64,000 nucleotides of DNA from Mesostigma viride (GCA_009746045.1 RPFO01000532.1:15001-79000); one strand, 5' to 3'; shown: positions 49,149 through 59,488, counted from the stretch's first letter. Notes: generated by a model from the sequence alone, not told the origin. Numbers and translations: made by a program.

Positions 49149-49357
49149 TTGGTGAGCTATGCTCATTTTATCTATGACTAACCTGCTGAGCGGAGAATGC
49201 AACGCCGTATAGCACCAAAAGAAAAAATAATTTTAGAAAAAATATTTTTTTGTGCTGGCACCCGTACCCCAGCCACCCAGGTAGGGGTTGGCTGGAGAGG
49301 TGGTTGCTATAAAGGGTGGGCTTCCATTCTAGGGAAGCAGGTTGTTTTCTTTTGCCT
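49149..49357 (+). repeat. Element P3 A1 repeat
   Basis: 209-bp A repeat beginning TTGGTGAGC after AT at 49147-49148, with terminal hairpin and TATAAAG. Confidence 0.92.
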
Positions 49358-49425
49358 GAGAACCTCACGTGACCACAACACAAAAAACAAAACGCAAGAT
49401 AACACATCAAGCAGTATAACCTACC

Positions 49426-50529
49426 ATGTCCACAGTGACAGCCCCAGACCGGAATTTCCTAGCGAAACTCAAGCAAGCAGCCAAGGAGGGATGCACCCCA
49501 AAGGAGGCCGCCACTGCGGTTCAGAAGATCCTAGGGGAGGGGAACTGGCTAGAGCGGATCCAGAAGCTCACTCCGGGGCGTGCCAAGAACGTCATGGACG
49601 TCCTGGAGGAACGGGGGTTTGTCAGCGACTGGGATGGGGAGGAGGCCCTGGCCGATGTGCTAGCAGCGCAACTGGGGGAGGCTATTGCAGAGCCGGACCC
49701 ACCAGTGTCAGCAGGTGCGGTGGGAACGGGGGGTGTTCCCCCTTCGGCAGGTGGAAGCGGAGGGGCGGGGCATGGTGGAGCGGGCGCTGGGGAGGACGAT
49801 GGCGCTCCTGGGGCGATCGACCAGGCTGTGGCGGACCTGGACCGAAACCTAGGTCGGCTGCTGGGGACCGAGACGGGCTATGCAACGCCAGCTGGAGGGC
49901 TTCCATCCCGGCCGGGCAACGCCCGCACTGGCGGAGATATTGGCGACCTAATATCGGCTATGTCGAAGCTGCTGGACCAGGCAAAGACTCCAGCAGCTGC
50001 AAGCCCAGCCGCAGCGACGGCTGCTGGCAGGCTGGCGCGCACGAAGGGGGTGGCGCTGAGTGGGCATGCAGTGCCGGTGCTGGTGAGCAACATGCTGGAG
50101 GCGGTGCTGCCAGGAATGCTGGACTACGCGGAGAGCGTGGGGGGGAAGTCCATCCGTGCATCGTTAATGCTGACGATGCACGGCAGCTCAGCCAGCGGGG
50201 AGAGGCGGATGCTGCTCCTGCAGATGGCAGGAATTCTGGACACGATGGTGACAGAATTTGGCTACTGGGCCACGCCACGCTCCGAAGTAATTCTGGAGCT
50301 GGCAGCAGCCGAGTACCTGGCAAAGCTGATCACGGCATGCCAGCTGGTGGATGTGGGGTCGACGGGTTGGAAGGGGACGCCGTCGGCAATGCTGCCATTC
50401 CAGGAGGGTGGAGCAATGCTGGCGTCTCCGGCGGTGCGGGCGGCGATGAGCATGGGGAAGCTGCAGCACAAGCTGGAGCAGGGTCCCGGCAAGAAGGGGC
50501 AGGGCGGCCCGTCCAACAACAACAAGTGA
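49426..50529 (+). CDS. Element P3 ORF1: Gag-like protein, intact
   Basis: 367 residues, the undamaged form of ORF1. Residues 1-95 are charged and probably helical (RAKNVMDVLEERGF, DGEEALADVLAAQLGEAI). Residues 96-130 are Gly/Ala/Ser-rich and probably disordered. The region 205-330 is the most conserved between copies (GHAVPVLVSNMLEAVLPGM, GYWATPRSEVILELAAAEYL). The end is basic (GKKGQGGPSNNNK). No CCHC finger, protease or other known motif is visible. A nucleocapsid role is inferred from its place before the RT ORF. The stop lies 196 bp before the counted start of ORF2. The overlapping 505-codon frame in another phase is a by-product of high GC. Confidence 0.75.
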   Translation: MSTVTAPDRNFLAKLKQAAKEGCTPKEAATAVQKILGEGNWLERIQKLTPGRAKNVMDVLEERGFVSDWDGEEALADVLAAQLGEAIAEPDPPVSAGAVGTGGVPPSAGGSGGAGHGGAGAGEDDGAPGAIDQAVADLDRNLGRLLGTETGYATPAGGLPSRPGNARTGGDIGDLISAMSKLLDQAKTPAAASPAAATAAGRLARTKGVALSGHAVPVLVSNMLEAVLPGMLDYAESVGGKSIRASLMLTMHGSSASGERRMLLLQMAGILDTMVTEFGYWATPRSEVILELAAAEYLAKLITACQLVDVGSTGWKGTPSAMLPFQEGGAMLASPAVRAAMSMGKLQHKLEQGPGKKGQGGPSNNNK

Positions 50530-50725
50530 GGGAGCGGTGCCTTCTTCCACTACCTCTTCCAGCACCCCTGCCACCTCGTGACTGGTGGCAGCAGGTACGC
50601 TCAGGCCGTAGGCGCGATAGGATGAGTCGGGCTTTTAATGCTCGCACACTAGCCTGTCAGACGGTTAGGGCGTTAAACTGGATGGGGGGGGGGGGCGAGA
50701 CCCGCCTGCTGTAGATTCAGCCCGT

Positions 50726-53656
50726 GTGCCCGGGCCTCTGCAGCAGGCGGCCCTAGATGGGATCGATGATGCTTGCAGGTCCTTTGTCCGCCGGAACGGT
50801 GGTTCCGTAGCGGCAATGGCAGGATCTGTAGTGGATGGGGGTGAATATGCTGAAGGAGCCCCTTACGAACCGTTAGTGGCCGCACGCTTGGCTTTGCCTG
50901 GTCCGGGGGAAGGTGGCCAAGTGGATGTGCTGAACTTACTACCCCCCTCTTGGGGAGCAATTTTGAATGATGAGAGTAGGATGGTACGGACGCTGAGCCC
51001 AGCAGAGCGGATCTTGCAGAAGTCGATGCGGATCTCGCGGGGGTGTAGCATGGAGGAGTTCGCGCGGGTTTGCACGGTGTGTGTGGAGAGGGGGATTTTG
51101 GGTGGATTTTTTGAGGAGGAGCCGCCTATGGTGAACGGTACTTTTGGGGTCGGAAAGCCCGACGGCCGTATACGGCTGATTGTGGACAACCGGCGTGGCA
51201 ACATGCCACTACCTGATCCTATGCCCGCTTTTTTACCACACCTTGGCGTGATTTGCGATTTGCCCACGCGCGCTGGGGAGGATGTTTTTGGGGGCGTATC
51301 AGATTTGGATTCGTACTACAACAGACTCCGCCTGCCAGTTTGGATGCGGCGGTACTGTGCGTGGATGCCGGTGTGGTCGGATCTGGTGGGCCTGAGTGGG
51401 GCTCGTCGGAAGGTGTGGCCGTGGATGTTGTGCTGGCCAATGGGCAACAAGCTGGCCGTCGCGGTGGCCCAGTGTGTGCATCAGTCTGTGTTGTACCGCT
51501 GTGGCCCCAAGCCGCCGTTGGAGGCTAGTCGTGGGCTGAGCATCAACATGTCCGCGCTGATCCTGGTGGCGGAGGCCAACGAGGCGGGGGAGACCGTCCG
51601 GCTGAGGCTGGAGGAGGACCCTGCTGCGCCCTTGGCGCCCTCGCCGTGCTTCGAATCTCGGCAGGATCTGGAAGGTATGCATGCTGTGACGATCGATGAC
51701 CTCCATTTCACCCACTGTGCGTCGGTGGATGGGGTGAATCAGCAGCTAGATCGTGTTCAGGCTGCCTACGCCGCTGTTGGGCTGGTGCAGAAGTCTGACA
51801 AGGTGGTACGGGCGACAGCAGAGCAGACTGGTGTGCAGGCGGTGGGGGTCATTCACCAAAGGGATGGTGACGTGGTGCCTGTTCCTGAGCGTGTGGTGGC
51901 AGTTATCGCCGCTACTCATAGAATCTTAGATCGCGGGTTTACATACTACCGCGAACTTAGTTCTGTGCTTGGGAAGTGGGTGTGGATGCATCTGCTGTGC
52001 CGCCCCATGCTTTCGGTGTGGTCTGAGACGTACCGGCTGCTAGCAGCCATGAATGCCTCCCTGCCTGGGCGCCGCTGGCGCCTCCCTGCGGGGGCCCGCC
52101 AGGAGCTTCAGGCGGCGATCGACCTGGCCCCCTTTTTGAGGGCGGCCAGGGCCCGGCCCCTTTCTGACCGGGTCGTCGCAAGTGATGCGAGCGGCTCCGG
52201 CGGTGGGGTGGTCTACAGGGACCTGCCTGGGGCCGATTGTGCCCGGCTGGCGACCCGGCGCGAAGCGCGGGGGTGGCGGACGACAGCTTTAACGTCTGGG
52301 GAGGACTGGGACCTGGAGCGCATGGAGGAGGGGGACTACAGCCTGCTGGATAGTGGCCACTGGCGTACGGCACTGTCCTACCGGTGGCGGGGGCAGCCTA
52401 ACCACATCAACGTCAAGGAGGCGATTGCTGCGACACAGGGGGTCGAGTGGTCGTGCCGGACCAAGGCGTGTCGGGGTAAGCGAGTCGTCCGGCTCGTAGA
52501 CTCCAGTGCTGTGGTGGGGGCGTTTGTCAGAGGGCGGTCGTCTTCCTACCGTCTCAACCAGCTGGTTCGACGCTACTGCGCTCTGTCACTGGCTGGCGAC
52601 ATGCAGAGCCACTGGGTCTGGGTGGCTACCGACCACAACCCAGCTGACAAGGCCAGTCGGCGTGGCGCTTGGGTTCCTGACTTGACCCGGTGTGGTGACG
52701 TGCATCCCAACCCTGGGCCTGAGGGGGCGCGACGCCCTCGGGACTTGGCACTTTTGGAGGGCACAGTCAACCCTGTGTCTACCTTGCCAGCGTACCGACG
52801 TGCGGCGGCTGTCTACGTGGCGTGGGCGCCACCTGGCCCTGTCGACCCAGCTGACGCCGAAGCCATTTTCTGTGAGTGGATTTCTGCTGTCTACCATGCC
52901 AGAGGCGGGCGGGGGCGTACCTTATGCCAGCATGCCAAGGCCTGTCTGCACCTGTACTACCCCGACATTGTTCGGAATTGGGTACTGGCGGACCGCCTGC
53001 TAGCAGGTTGGCAGCGGCTTGTTCCGGCTGTCAGCCCTCCGCCTATGCCCTGGCGCCTTTGCTATTTCACTGCCCTGTTGCTAGTTTCACGTCGACAGGT
53101 GCATTTGAGTGCGTTGATTATTATTGCTTTCCAGCAGTATTTACGCATTAGCGAGGCGCTAGGGCTGCGGGTTCGGGATGTGGCTCATCCCGGCCACCCC
53201 CTTCTCGAGCCAGGGCCCATGGTCGGTGCCCTTGTGCTGCGCAACCCCAAAACTGCGCAGGGGGCGGCCCAGCACGTCCTCGTCCGGGATCCACTTTCTT
53301 TGTGGCTCCTGCGACGTCTGACGGCTGGCCAGCCCCCGGATGCACTCCTCTTTCGAGGCTTAACGTACAGCCAGGCTAGGCAGCAGTGGGAGGCTGTGCA
53401 GGCCCGCATGAGCATCCCAGGGATGTTTTCTTTTCACAGCCTCCGGCATGGGGGGGCGACGCACGACGCCATCGCTGGCGAGTCGCCGGAGGCCATCCAG
53501 CTGCGCGGCCGGTGGGCTTCGGCCCTCTCGGTCACGCGCTACATTGGCCTCCACCGCAGCCTCCTGGGGCGCGACATCCCACCCGCCCTCTGGGCTCAGG
53601 CCCTGGGTTTTGACCCAGCGGCTTTCCGGCGCCACTTCGGTGGCGTCGAGTTTTGA
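50726..53656 (+). CDS. Element P3 ORF2: RT-RNase H-tyrosine recombinase polyprotein
   Basis: 976 codons, the predicted protein the same as in copies 1 and 2, with complete RT (Asp193, Asp324/325), RNase H (Asp487, Glu565, Asp592, Asp641) and recombinase (Arg807, His904, Arg907, Tyr939) motifs, and the 2A-like site at 52697-52720. The frame opens after TAG at 50666; the first in-frame ATG is at 50816. A candidate intron, GTACGC at 50595 to CTGCAG at 50743 (149 nt), would join the upstream frame PPRDWWQQ in phase 0 to QAALDG of ORF2. Splicing, frameshifting or internal initiation could each explain how it is expressed. With an intact ORF1 beside it, this copy is the likeliest source of active proteins. 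Confidence 0.93.
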   Translation: MPGPLQQAALDGIDDACRSFVRRNGGSVAAMAGSVVDGGEYAEGAPYEPLVAARLALPGPGEGGQVDVLNLLPPSWGAILNDESRMVRTLSPAERILQKSMRISRGCSMEEFARVCTVCVERGILGGFFEEEPPMVNGTFGVGKPDGRIRLIVDNRRGNMPLPDPMPAFLPHLGVICDLPTRAGEDVFGGVSDLDSYYNRLRLPVWMRRYCAWMPVWSDLVGLSGARRKVWPWMLCWPMGNKLAVAVAQCVHQSVLYRCGPKPPLEASRGLSINMSALILVAEANEAGETVRLRLEEDPAAPLAPSPCFESRQDLEGMHAVTIDDLHFTHCASVDGVNQQLDRVQAAYAAVGLVQKSDKVVRATAEQTGVQAVGVIHQRDGDVVPVPERVVAVIAATHRILDRGFTYYRELSSVLGKWVWMHLLCRPMLSVWSETYRLLAAMNASLPGRRWRLPAGARQELQAAIDLAPFLRAARARPLSDRVVASDASGSGGGVVYRDLPGADCARLATRREARGWRTTALTSGEDWDLERMEEGDYSLLDSGHWRTALSYRWRGQPNHINVKEAIAATQGVEWSCRTKACRGKRVVRLVDSSAVVGAFVRGRSSSYRLNQLVRRYCALSLAGDMQSHWVWVATDHNPADKASRRGAWVPDLTRCGDVHPNPGPEGARRPRDLALLEGTVNPVSTLPAYRRAAAVYVAWAPPGPVDPADAEAIFCEWISAVYHARGGRGRTLCQHAKACLHLYYPDIVRNWVLADRLLAGWQRLVPAVSPPPMPWRLCYFTALLLVSRRQVHLSALIIIAFQQYLRISEALGLRVRDVAHPGHPLLEPGPMVGALVLRNPKTAQGAAQHVLVRDPLSLWLLRRLTAGQPPDALLFRGLTYSQARQQWEAVQARMSIPGMFSFHSLRHGGATHDAIAGESPEAIQLRGRWASALSVTRYIGLHRSLLGRDIPPALWAQALGFDPAAFRRHFGGVEF

Positions 53657-53851
53657 CGTCCTCCTGTTTTTACCTCTCGTCTTTTAGCTATCAACTGACC
53701 TCACCCTTGTGTGGGAGGTCAGGGGGGAAATGGTTTAACTAACCCGAGGGTGAACCTGGGTTGGGACAAAGTACCCCCATAGCTAGGTAGTTTAAGTTTT
53801 CTTTTTTGCATGTCCTACGTATTTTCGGCTGTTAGCCATGTAAGGAGATGT

Positions 53852-54046
53852 GGGTAGAGCAGGGGCACAGCTGCTGTGGGCTGGCCCTGCACATTCACAT
53901 AGTGTGCTCACCCTAGCATACAGATGGCCGTGTTGCCATCTGGTAGACATGTCTGTGTTATTCCACCGTATAGAGCTAGCACACATATTGTAATAAATTT
54001 GATGTTTTGTGGTGATGCATGCAAAGCAAGGCAAGGCCAGAAATGG
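53852..54046 (+). repeat. Element P3 B1 repeat
   Basis: 195-bp B repeat with TGTAATAAA, joined to A2 by AT at 54047-54048. Confidence 0.92.
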
Positions 54047-54048
54047 AT

Positions 54049-54257
54049 TTGGTGAGCTATGCTCATTTTATCTATGACTAACCTGCTGAGCGGAGAATGC
54101 AACGCCGTATAGCACCAAAAGAAAAAATAATTTTAGAAAAAATATTTTTTTGTGCTGGCACCCGTACCCCAGCCACCCAGGTAGGGGTTGGCTGGAGAGG
54201 TGGTTGCTATAAAGGGTGGGCTTCCATTCTAGGGAAGCAGGTTGTTTTCTTTTGCCT
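54049..54257 (+). repeat. Element P3 A2 repeat
   Basis: 209-bp A repeat, followed by the same C-rich linker as in copy 1 with one extra G before B2. Confidence 0.92.
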
Positions 54258-54282
54258 CCCACCCGCCCACCCTGGCAAAAGG

Positions 54283-54381
54283 GGGTAGAGCAGGGGCACA
54301 GCTGCTGTGGGCTGGCCCTGCACATTCACATAGTGTGCTCACCCTAGCATACAGATGGCCGTGTTGCCATCTGGTAGACAT
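54283..54381 (+). repeat. Element P3 B2 repeat, first half
   Basis: Matches B1 up to GGTAGACAT, where copy 4 begins. The target ACAT|GTCTG again ends in AT. Confidence 0.9.
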
Positions 54382-54588
54382 TTGGTGAGCTATGCTCATT
54401 TTATCTATGACTAACCTGCTGAGCGGAGAATGCAACGCCGTATAGCACCAAAGGAAAAAATAATTTTAGAAAAAATATTTTTTGTGCTGGCACCCGTACC
54501 CCAGCCACCCAGGTAGGGGTTGGCTGGAGAGGTGGTTGCTATAAAGGGTGGGCTTCCATTCTAGGGAAGCAGGTTGTTTCTTTTGCCT
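54382..54588 (+). repeat. Element P4 A1 repeat
   Basis: 207-bp A repeat with the standard TTGGTGAGC start and TATAAAG, directly abutting interrupted B2 of copy 3. Confidence 0.9.
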
Positions 54589-54656
54589 GAGAACCTCAAG
54601 TGACCACATCACAAAAAACAAAACGCAATATAACACATCAAGCATTATAACCCACC

Positions 54657-55760
54657 ATGACCTCAGTGACAGCCCCAGAGCGGAATTTCATAGCAAAGCT
54701 CAAGCAAGAAGCCAGGGAGGGATGCACCCCAAAGGAGGCCGCAACTGCGGTCCAGAAGATCCTAGGGGAGGGGCATTGGCTAGAGCGGATCCAGAAGCTC
54801 AATCCGGGGCGTGCCAAGAACGTCATGGACGTGTTGGAGAAAAGGGGGTTTGTCAGCGACTGGGATGGGGAGGAGGCCCTGGCCGATGTGCTAGCAGCGC
54901 AACTGGGGGAGGCTATTGCAGAGCCGGATCCACCAGTGTCAGCAGGTGGGGTGGGAGCTGGGGGTGTTCCCCCTTCGGCAGGTGGAGGCGGAGGGGCGGG
55001 GCATGGTGGACCGGGCGCTGGCGAGGAGGATGGCGCCCCTGGGGCGATCGACCAGGATGTGGCGGACCTAGACCGGAACATAGGTCGGCTGCTGGGCACC
55101 GAGACGGGCTATGCAACGCCAGCGGGAGGGCTTCCATCCCGCCCGGGCAACGCCCGCACTGGCGGAGATATTGGCGACCTGATATCGGCCATGTCGAAGC
55201 TGCTGGACCAGGCAAAGACTCCAGCAACTGCAAGCCCAGCCGCAGCGGCGACTGCTGGCAGGCTGGCGCGCACGAAGGGGGTGGCGCTGAGCGGGCATGC
55301 AGTGCCGGTCCTGGTGAGCAACATGCTGGAGGCGGTGCTGCCGGGGATGCTGGACTACGCAGAGAGCGTGGGGGGGAAGTCAATCCGTGCATCGTTAATG
55401 CTGACGATGCACGGCAGCTCAGCCAGCGGGGAGAGGAGGATGCTGCTCCTGCAGATGGCAGGAATTCTGGACACGATGGTGACAGAATTTGGCTACTGGG
55501 CCACGCCACGCTCCGAAGTAATTCTGGAGCTGGCAGCAGCCGAGTACCTGGCAAAGCTGATCACGGCATGCCAGCTGGTGGATGTGGGGTCGACGGGTTG
55601 GAAGGGGACTCCGTCGGCAATGCTGCCATTCCAGGAGGGTGGAGCAATGCTGGCGTCTCCGGCGGTGCGGGCGGCGATGAGCATGGGGAAGCTGCAGCAC
55701 AAGCTGGAGCAGGGTCCCGGCAAGAAGGGGCAGGGCGGCCCGTCCAACAACAACAAGTGA
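54657..55760 (+). CDS. Element P4 ORF1: Gag-like protein, intact variant
   Basis: 367 codons, same length as in copy 3. About seventeen to twenty residue changes fall in the first 200 positions (for example Asp8 to Glu, Leu12 to Ile, Ala18 to Glu, Asn40 to His, Thr49 to Asn, Glu62 to Lys); none are seen after about residue 200. Many of the changes are conservative, so the protein has probably been under selection in its own lineage. The abrupt fall in divergence suggests a mosaic origin by template switching or gene conversion. Function as for ORF1 of copy 3. Confidence 0.72.
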   Translation: MTSVTAPERNFIAKLKQEAREGCTPKEAATAVQKILGEGHWLERIQKLNPGRAKNVMDVLEKRGFVSDWDGEEALADVLAAQLGEAIAEPDPPVSAGGVGAGGVPPSAGGGGGAGHGGPGAGEEDGAPGAIDQDVADLDRNIGRLLGTETGYATPAGGLPSRPGNARTGGDIGDLISAMSKLLDQAKTPATASPAAAATAGRLARTKGVALSGHAVPVLVSNMLEAVLPGMLDYAESVGGKSIRASLMLTMHGSSASGERRMLLLQMAGILDTMVTEFGYWATPRSEVILELAAAEYLAKLITACQLVDVGSTGWKGTPSAMLPFQEGGAMLASPAVRAAMSMGKLQHKLEQGPGKKGQGGPSNNNK

Positions 55761-55956
55761 GGGAGCGGTGCCTTCTTCCACTACCTCTTCCAGCACCCCT
55801 GCCACCTCGTGACTGGTGGCAGCAGGTACGCTCAGGCCGTAGGCGCGATAGGATGAGTCGGGCTTTTAATGCTCGCACACTAGCCTGTCAGACGGTTAGG
55901 GCGTTAAACTGGATGGGGGGGGGGGGCGAGACCCGCCTGCTGTAGATTCTTCCCGT

Positions 55957-58884
55957 GTGCCCGGGCCTCTGCAGCAGGCGGCCCTAGATGGGATCGATGA
56001 TGCTTGCAGGTCCTTTGTCCGCCGGAACGGTGGTTCCGTAGCGGCAATGGCAGGATCTGTAGTGGATGGGGGTGAATATGCTGAAGGAGCCCCTTACGAG
56101 CCGTTAGTGGCCGCACGCTTGGCCTTGCCTGGTCCGGGGGAAGGTGGCCAAGTGGATGTGCTGAACTTACTACCCCCTCTTGGGGAGCAATTTTGAATGA
56201 TGAGAGTAGGATGGTACGGACGCTGAGCCCAGCAGAGCGGATCTTGCAGAAGTCGATGCGGATCTCGCGGGGGTGTAGCATGGAGGAGTTCGCGCGGGTT
56301 TGCACGGTGTGTGTGGAGAGGGGGATTTTGGGTGGATTTTTTGAGGAGGAGCCGCCTATGGTGAACGGTACTTTTGGGGTCGGAAAGCCCGACGGCCGTA
56401 TACGGCTGATTGTGGACAACCGGCGTGGCAACATGCCACTACCAGATCCTATGCCCGCTTTTTTACCACACCTTGGCGTGATTTGCGATTTGCCCACGCG
56501 CGCTGGGGAGGATGTTTTTGGGGGCGTATCAGATTTGGATTCGTACTACAACAGACTCCGCCTGCCAGTTTGGATGCGGCGGTACTGTGCGTGGATGCCG
56601 GTGTGGTCGGATCTGGTGGGCCTGAGTGGGGCTCGACGGAAGGTGTGGCCGTGGATGTTGTGCTGGCCAATGGGCAACAAGCTGGCCGTCGCCGTGGCCC
56701 AGTGTGTGCATCAGTCTGTGTTGTACCGCTGTGGCCCCAAGCCGCCGTTGGAGGCTAGTCGTGGGCTGAGCATCAACATGTCCGCGCTGATCCTGGTGGC
56801 GGAGGCCAACGAGGCGGGGGAGACCGTCCGGCTGACGCTGGAGGAGGACCCTGCTGCGCCCTTGGCGCCCTCGCCGTGCTTCGAATCTCGGCAGGATCTG
56901 GAAGGTATGCATGCTGTGACGATCGATGACCTCCATTTCACCCACTGTGCGTCGGTGGATGGGGTGAATCAGCAGCTAGATCGTGTTCAGGCTGCCTACG
57001 CCGCTGTTGGGCTGGTGCAGAAGTCTGACAAGGTGGTACGGGCGACAGCAGAGCAGACTGGTGTGCAGGCGGTGGGTGTCATTCACCAAAGAGATGGTGA
57101 CGTGGTGCCTGTTCCTGAGCGTGTGGTGGCAGTTATCGCGCTACTCATAGAATCTTAGATCGCGGGTTTACATACTACCGCGAACTTAGTTCTGTGCTTG
57201 GGAAGTGGGTGTGGATGCATCTGCTGTGCCGCCCCATGCTTTCGGTGTGGTCTGAGACGTACCGGCTGCTAGCAGCAATGAATGCCTCCCTGCCTGGGCG
57301 CCGCTGGCGCCTCCCTGCGGGGGCCCGCCAGGAGCTTCAGGCGGCGATCGACCTGGCCCCCTTTTTGAGGGCGGCCAGGGCCCGGCCCCTTTCTGACCGG
57401 GTCGTCGCAAGTGATGCGAGCGGCTCCGGCGGTGGGGTGGTCTACAGGGACCTGCCTGGGGCCGATTGTGCCCGGCTGGCGACCCGGCGCGAAGCGCGGG
57501 GGTGGCGGACGACAGCTTTAACGTCTGGGGAGGACTGGGACCTGGAGCGCATGGAGGAGGGGGACTACAGCCTGCTGGATAGTGGCCACTGGCGTACGGC
57601 ACTGTCCTACCGGTGGCGGGGGCAGCCTAACCACATCAACGTCAAGGAGGCGATTGCTGCGACACAGGGGGTCGAGTGGTCGTGCCGGACCAAGGCGTGT
57701 CGAGGTAAGCGAGTCGTCCGGCTCGTAGACTCCAGTGCTGTGGTGGGGGCGTTTGTCAGAGGGCGGTCGTCTTCCTACCGCCTCAACCAGCTGGTTCGGC
57801 GCTACTGCGCTCTGTCACTGGCTGGCGACACGCAGAGCCACTGGGTCTGGGTGGCTACCGACCACAACCCAGCTGACAAGGCCAGTCGGCGTGGCGCTTG
57901 GATTCCTGACTTGACCCGGTGTGGTGACGTGCATCCCAACCCTGGGCCTGAGGGGGCGCGACGCCCTCGGGACTTGGCACTTTTGGAGGCACAGTCAACC
58001 CTGTGTCTACCTTGCCAGCGTACCGGCGTGCGGCGGCTGTCTACGTGGCGTGGGCGCCACCTGGCCCTGTCGACCCAGCTGACGCGGAAGCCATTTTCTG
58101 TGAGTGGATTTCTGCTGTCTACCATGCCAGGGGCGGGCGGGGGCGTACCTTATGCCAGCATGCCAAGGCCTGTCTCCACCTGTACTACCCCGACATTGTT
58201 CGGAATTGGGTACTGGCGGACCGCCTGCTAGCAGGTTGGCAGCGGCTTGTTCCGGCTGTCAGCCCTCCGCCTATGCCCTGGCGCCTTTGCTATTTCACTG
58301 CCCTGTTGCTAGTTTCACGTCGACAGGTGCACTTGAGTGCGTTGATTATTATTGCTTTCCAGCAGTATTTACGCATTAGCGAGGCGCTAGGGCTGCGGGT
58401 TCGGGATGTGGCTCATCCCGGCCACCCCCTTCTCGAGCCAGGGCCCATGGTCGGTGCCCTTGTGCTGCGCAACCCCAAAACTGCGCAGGGGGCGGCCCAG
58501 CACGTCCTCGTCCGGGATCCACTTTCTTTGTGGCTCCTGCGACGTCTGACGGCTGGCCAGCCCCCGGAGGCACTCCTCTTTCGGGGCTTAACGTACAGCC
58601 AGGCTAGGCAGCAGTGGGAGGCTGTGCAGGCCCGCATGGGCATCCCAGGGATGTTTTCTTTTCACAGCCTCCGGCATGGGGGGGCGACGCACGACGCCAT
58701 CGCTGGCGAGTCGCCGGAGGCCATCCAGCTGCGCGGCCGGTGGGCTTCGGCCCTCTCGGTCACGCGCTACATTGGCCTCCACCGCAGCCTCCTGGGGCGC
58801 GACATCCCACCCGCCCTCTGGGCTCAGGCCCTGGGTTTTGACCCAGCGGCTTTCCGGCGCCACTTCGGTGGCGTCGTGTTTTGA
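55957..58884 (+). pseudogene. Element P4 ORF2: RT-RNase H-YR polyprotein, three frameshifts
   Basis: Matches ORF2 of copies 1-3 but lacks one base at three places: a C in the run at 56173-56177 (before the RT), a C near 57139 (ATCGCGCTA for ATCGCCGCTA, between RT and RNase H), and a G near 57988 (GGAGGCAC for GGAGGGCAC, between the 2A-like motif and the recombinase). Catalytic motifs remain in the separate pieces; the recombinase is open from 58003. Substitutions include Arg to Thr in the RT insert, Met to Thr before the HWVWVATD motif, and Glu to Val next to the last residue. All three losses are in short runs, so read errors should be excluded before calling it dead. Confidence 0.88.
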
Positions 58885-59081
58885 CGTCCTCCTGTTTTTA
58901 TCTCTCGTCTTTTAGCTATCAACTGACCTCACCCTTGTGTGGGAGGTCAGGGGGGAAATGGTTTAACTAACCCGAGGGTGAACCTGGGTTGGGACAAAGT
59001 ACCCCCATAGCTAGGTAGTTTTAAGTTTTCTTTTTTGCATGTCCTACGTATTTTTCGGCTGTTAGCCATGTAAGGAGATGT

Positions 59082-59276
59082 GGGTAGAGCAGGGGCACAG
59101 CTGCTGTGGGCTGGCCCTGCACATTCACATAGTGTGCTCACCCTAGCATACAGATGGCCGTGTTGCCATCTGGTAGACATGTCTGTGTTATTCCACCGTA
59201 TAGAGCTAGCACACATATTGTAATAAATTTGATGTTTTGTGGTGATGCATGCAAAGCAAGGCAAGGCCAGAAATGG
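59082..59276 (+). repeat. Element P4 B1 repeat
   Basis: 195-bp B repeat followed by AT at 59277-59278 and the truncated A2. Confidence 0.9.
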
Positions 59277-59278
59277 AT

Positions 59279-59398
59279 TTGGTGAGCTATGCTCATTTTA
59301 TCTATGACTAACCTGCTGAGCGGAGAATGCAACGCCGTATAGCACCAAAGGAAAAAATAATTTTAGAAAAAATATTTTTTGTGCTGGCACCCGTACCA
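59279..59398 (+). repeat. Element P4 A2 repeat, truncated
   Basis: First 119 or so bases of A, ending CACCCGTACC. The joint to B sequence (ACCAGTTATTCC) has at most one unexplained base. Confidence 0.85.
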
Positions 59399-59488
59399 GT
59401 TATTCCACCGTATAGAGCTAGCACACATATTGTAATAAATTTGATGTTTTGTGGTGATGCATGCAAAGCAAGGCAAGGCCAGAAATGG
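59399..59488 (+). repeat. Distal half of a B2 repeat (probably of element P3)
   Basis: GTTATTCCACCG to AAATGG matches the last 90 bp of B. AT at 59489-59490 and flank TGGATTATCTC match the left flank of copy 3, so this is best read as the displaced end of copy 3. It could instead be the end of copy 4. Confidence 0.75.

Larger units (their letters stand above)
49149..54381 (+). mobile_element. Element P copy 3, intact ORFs, B2 interrupted by copy 4
   Basis: A1 (49149-49357), intact ORF1 and ORF2, B1 (53852-54046), A2 (54049-54257), linker, first half of B2 (54283-54381). B2 breaks at GTAGACAT where copy 4 starts; the rest of B2 appears at 59399-59488. The left flank CCATAAGTAT and the flank after 59490 (TGGATTATCTC) rebuild one satellite junction exactly, supporting one original insertion with a nested second one. 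This is the best candidate here for a protein-competent copy. Confidence 0.9.
54382..59398 (+). mobile_element. Element P copy 4, nested in copy 3, decayed
   Basis: A1 (54382-54588), intact but diverged ORF1, ORF2 broken by three one-base deletions, B1 (59082-59276), AT, and a truncated A2 (59279 to about 59398). A2 stops at CACCCGTACC and joins the distal half of a B2 repeat, so the rest of A2, the linker and the proximal B2 were deleted. ORF1 differs from copy 3 mainly in its first 200 codons. Confidence 0.88.

Noticed and set aside
49197-50714. 505-codon frame overlapping ORF1 of copy 3
   Set aside because: Its composition is what an out-of-phase read of a GC-rich gene gives. In copies 1 and 2 the equivalent frame is interrupted, while ORF1 and ORF2 carry the sensible protein. 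Only its last part is kept in mind for a possible splice to ORF2.
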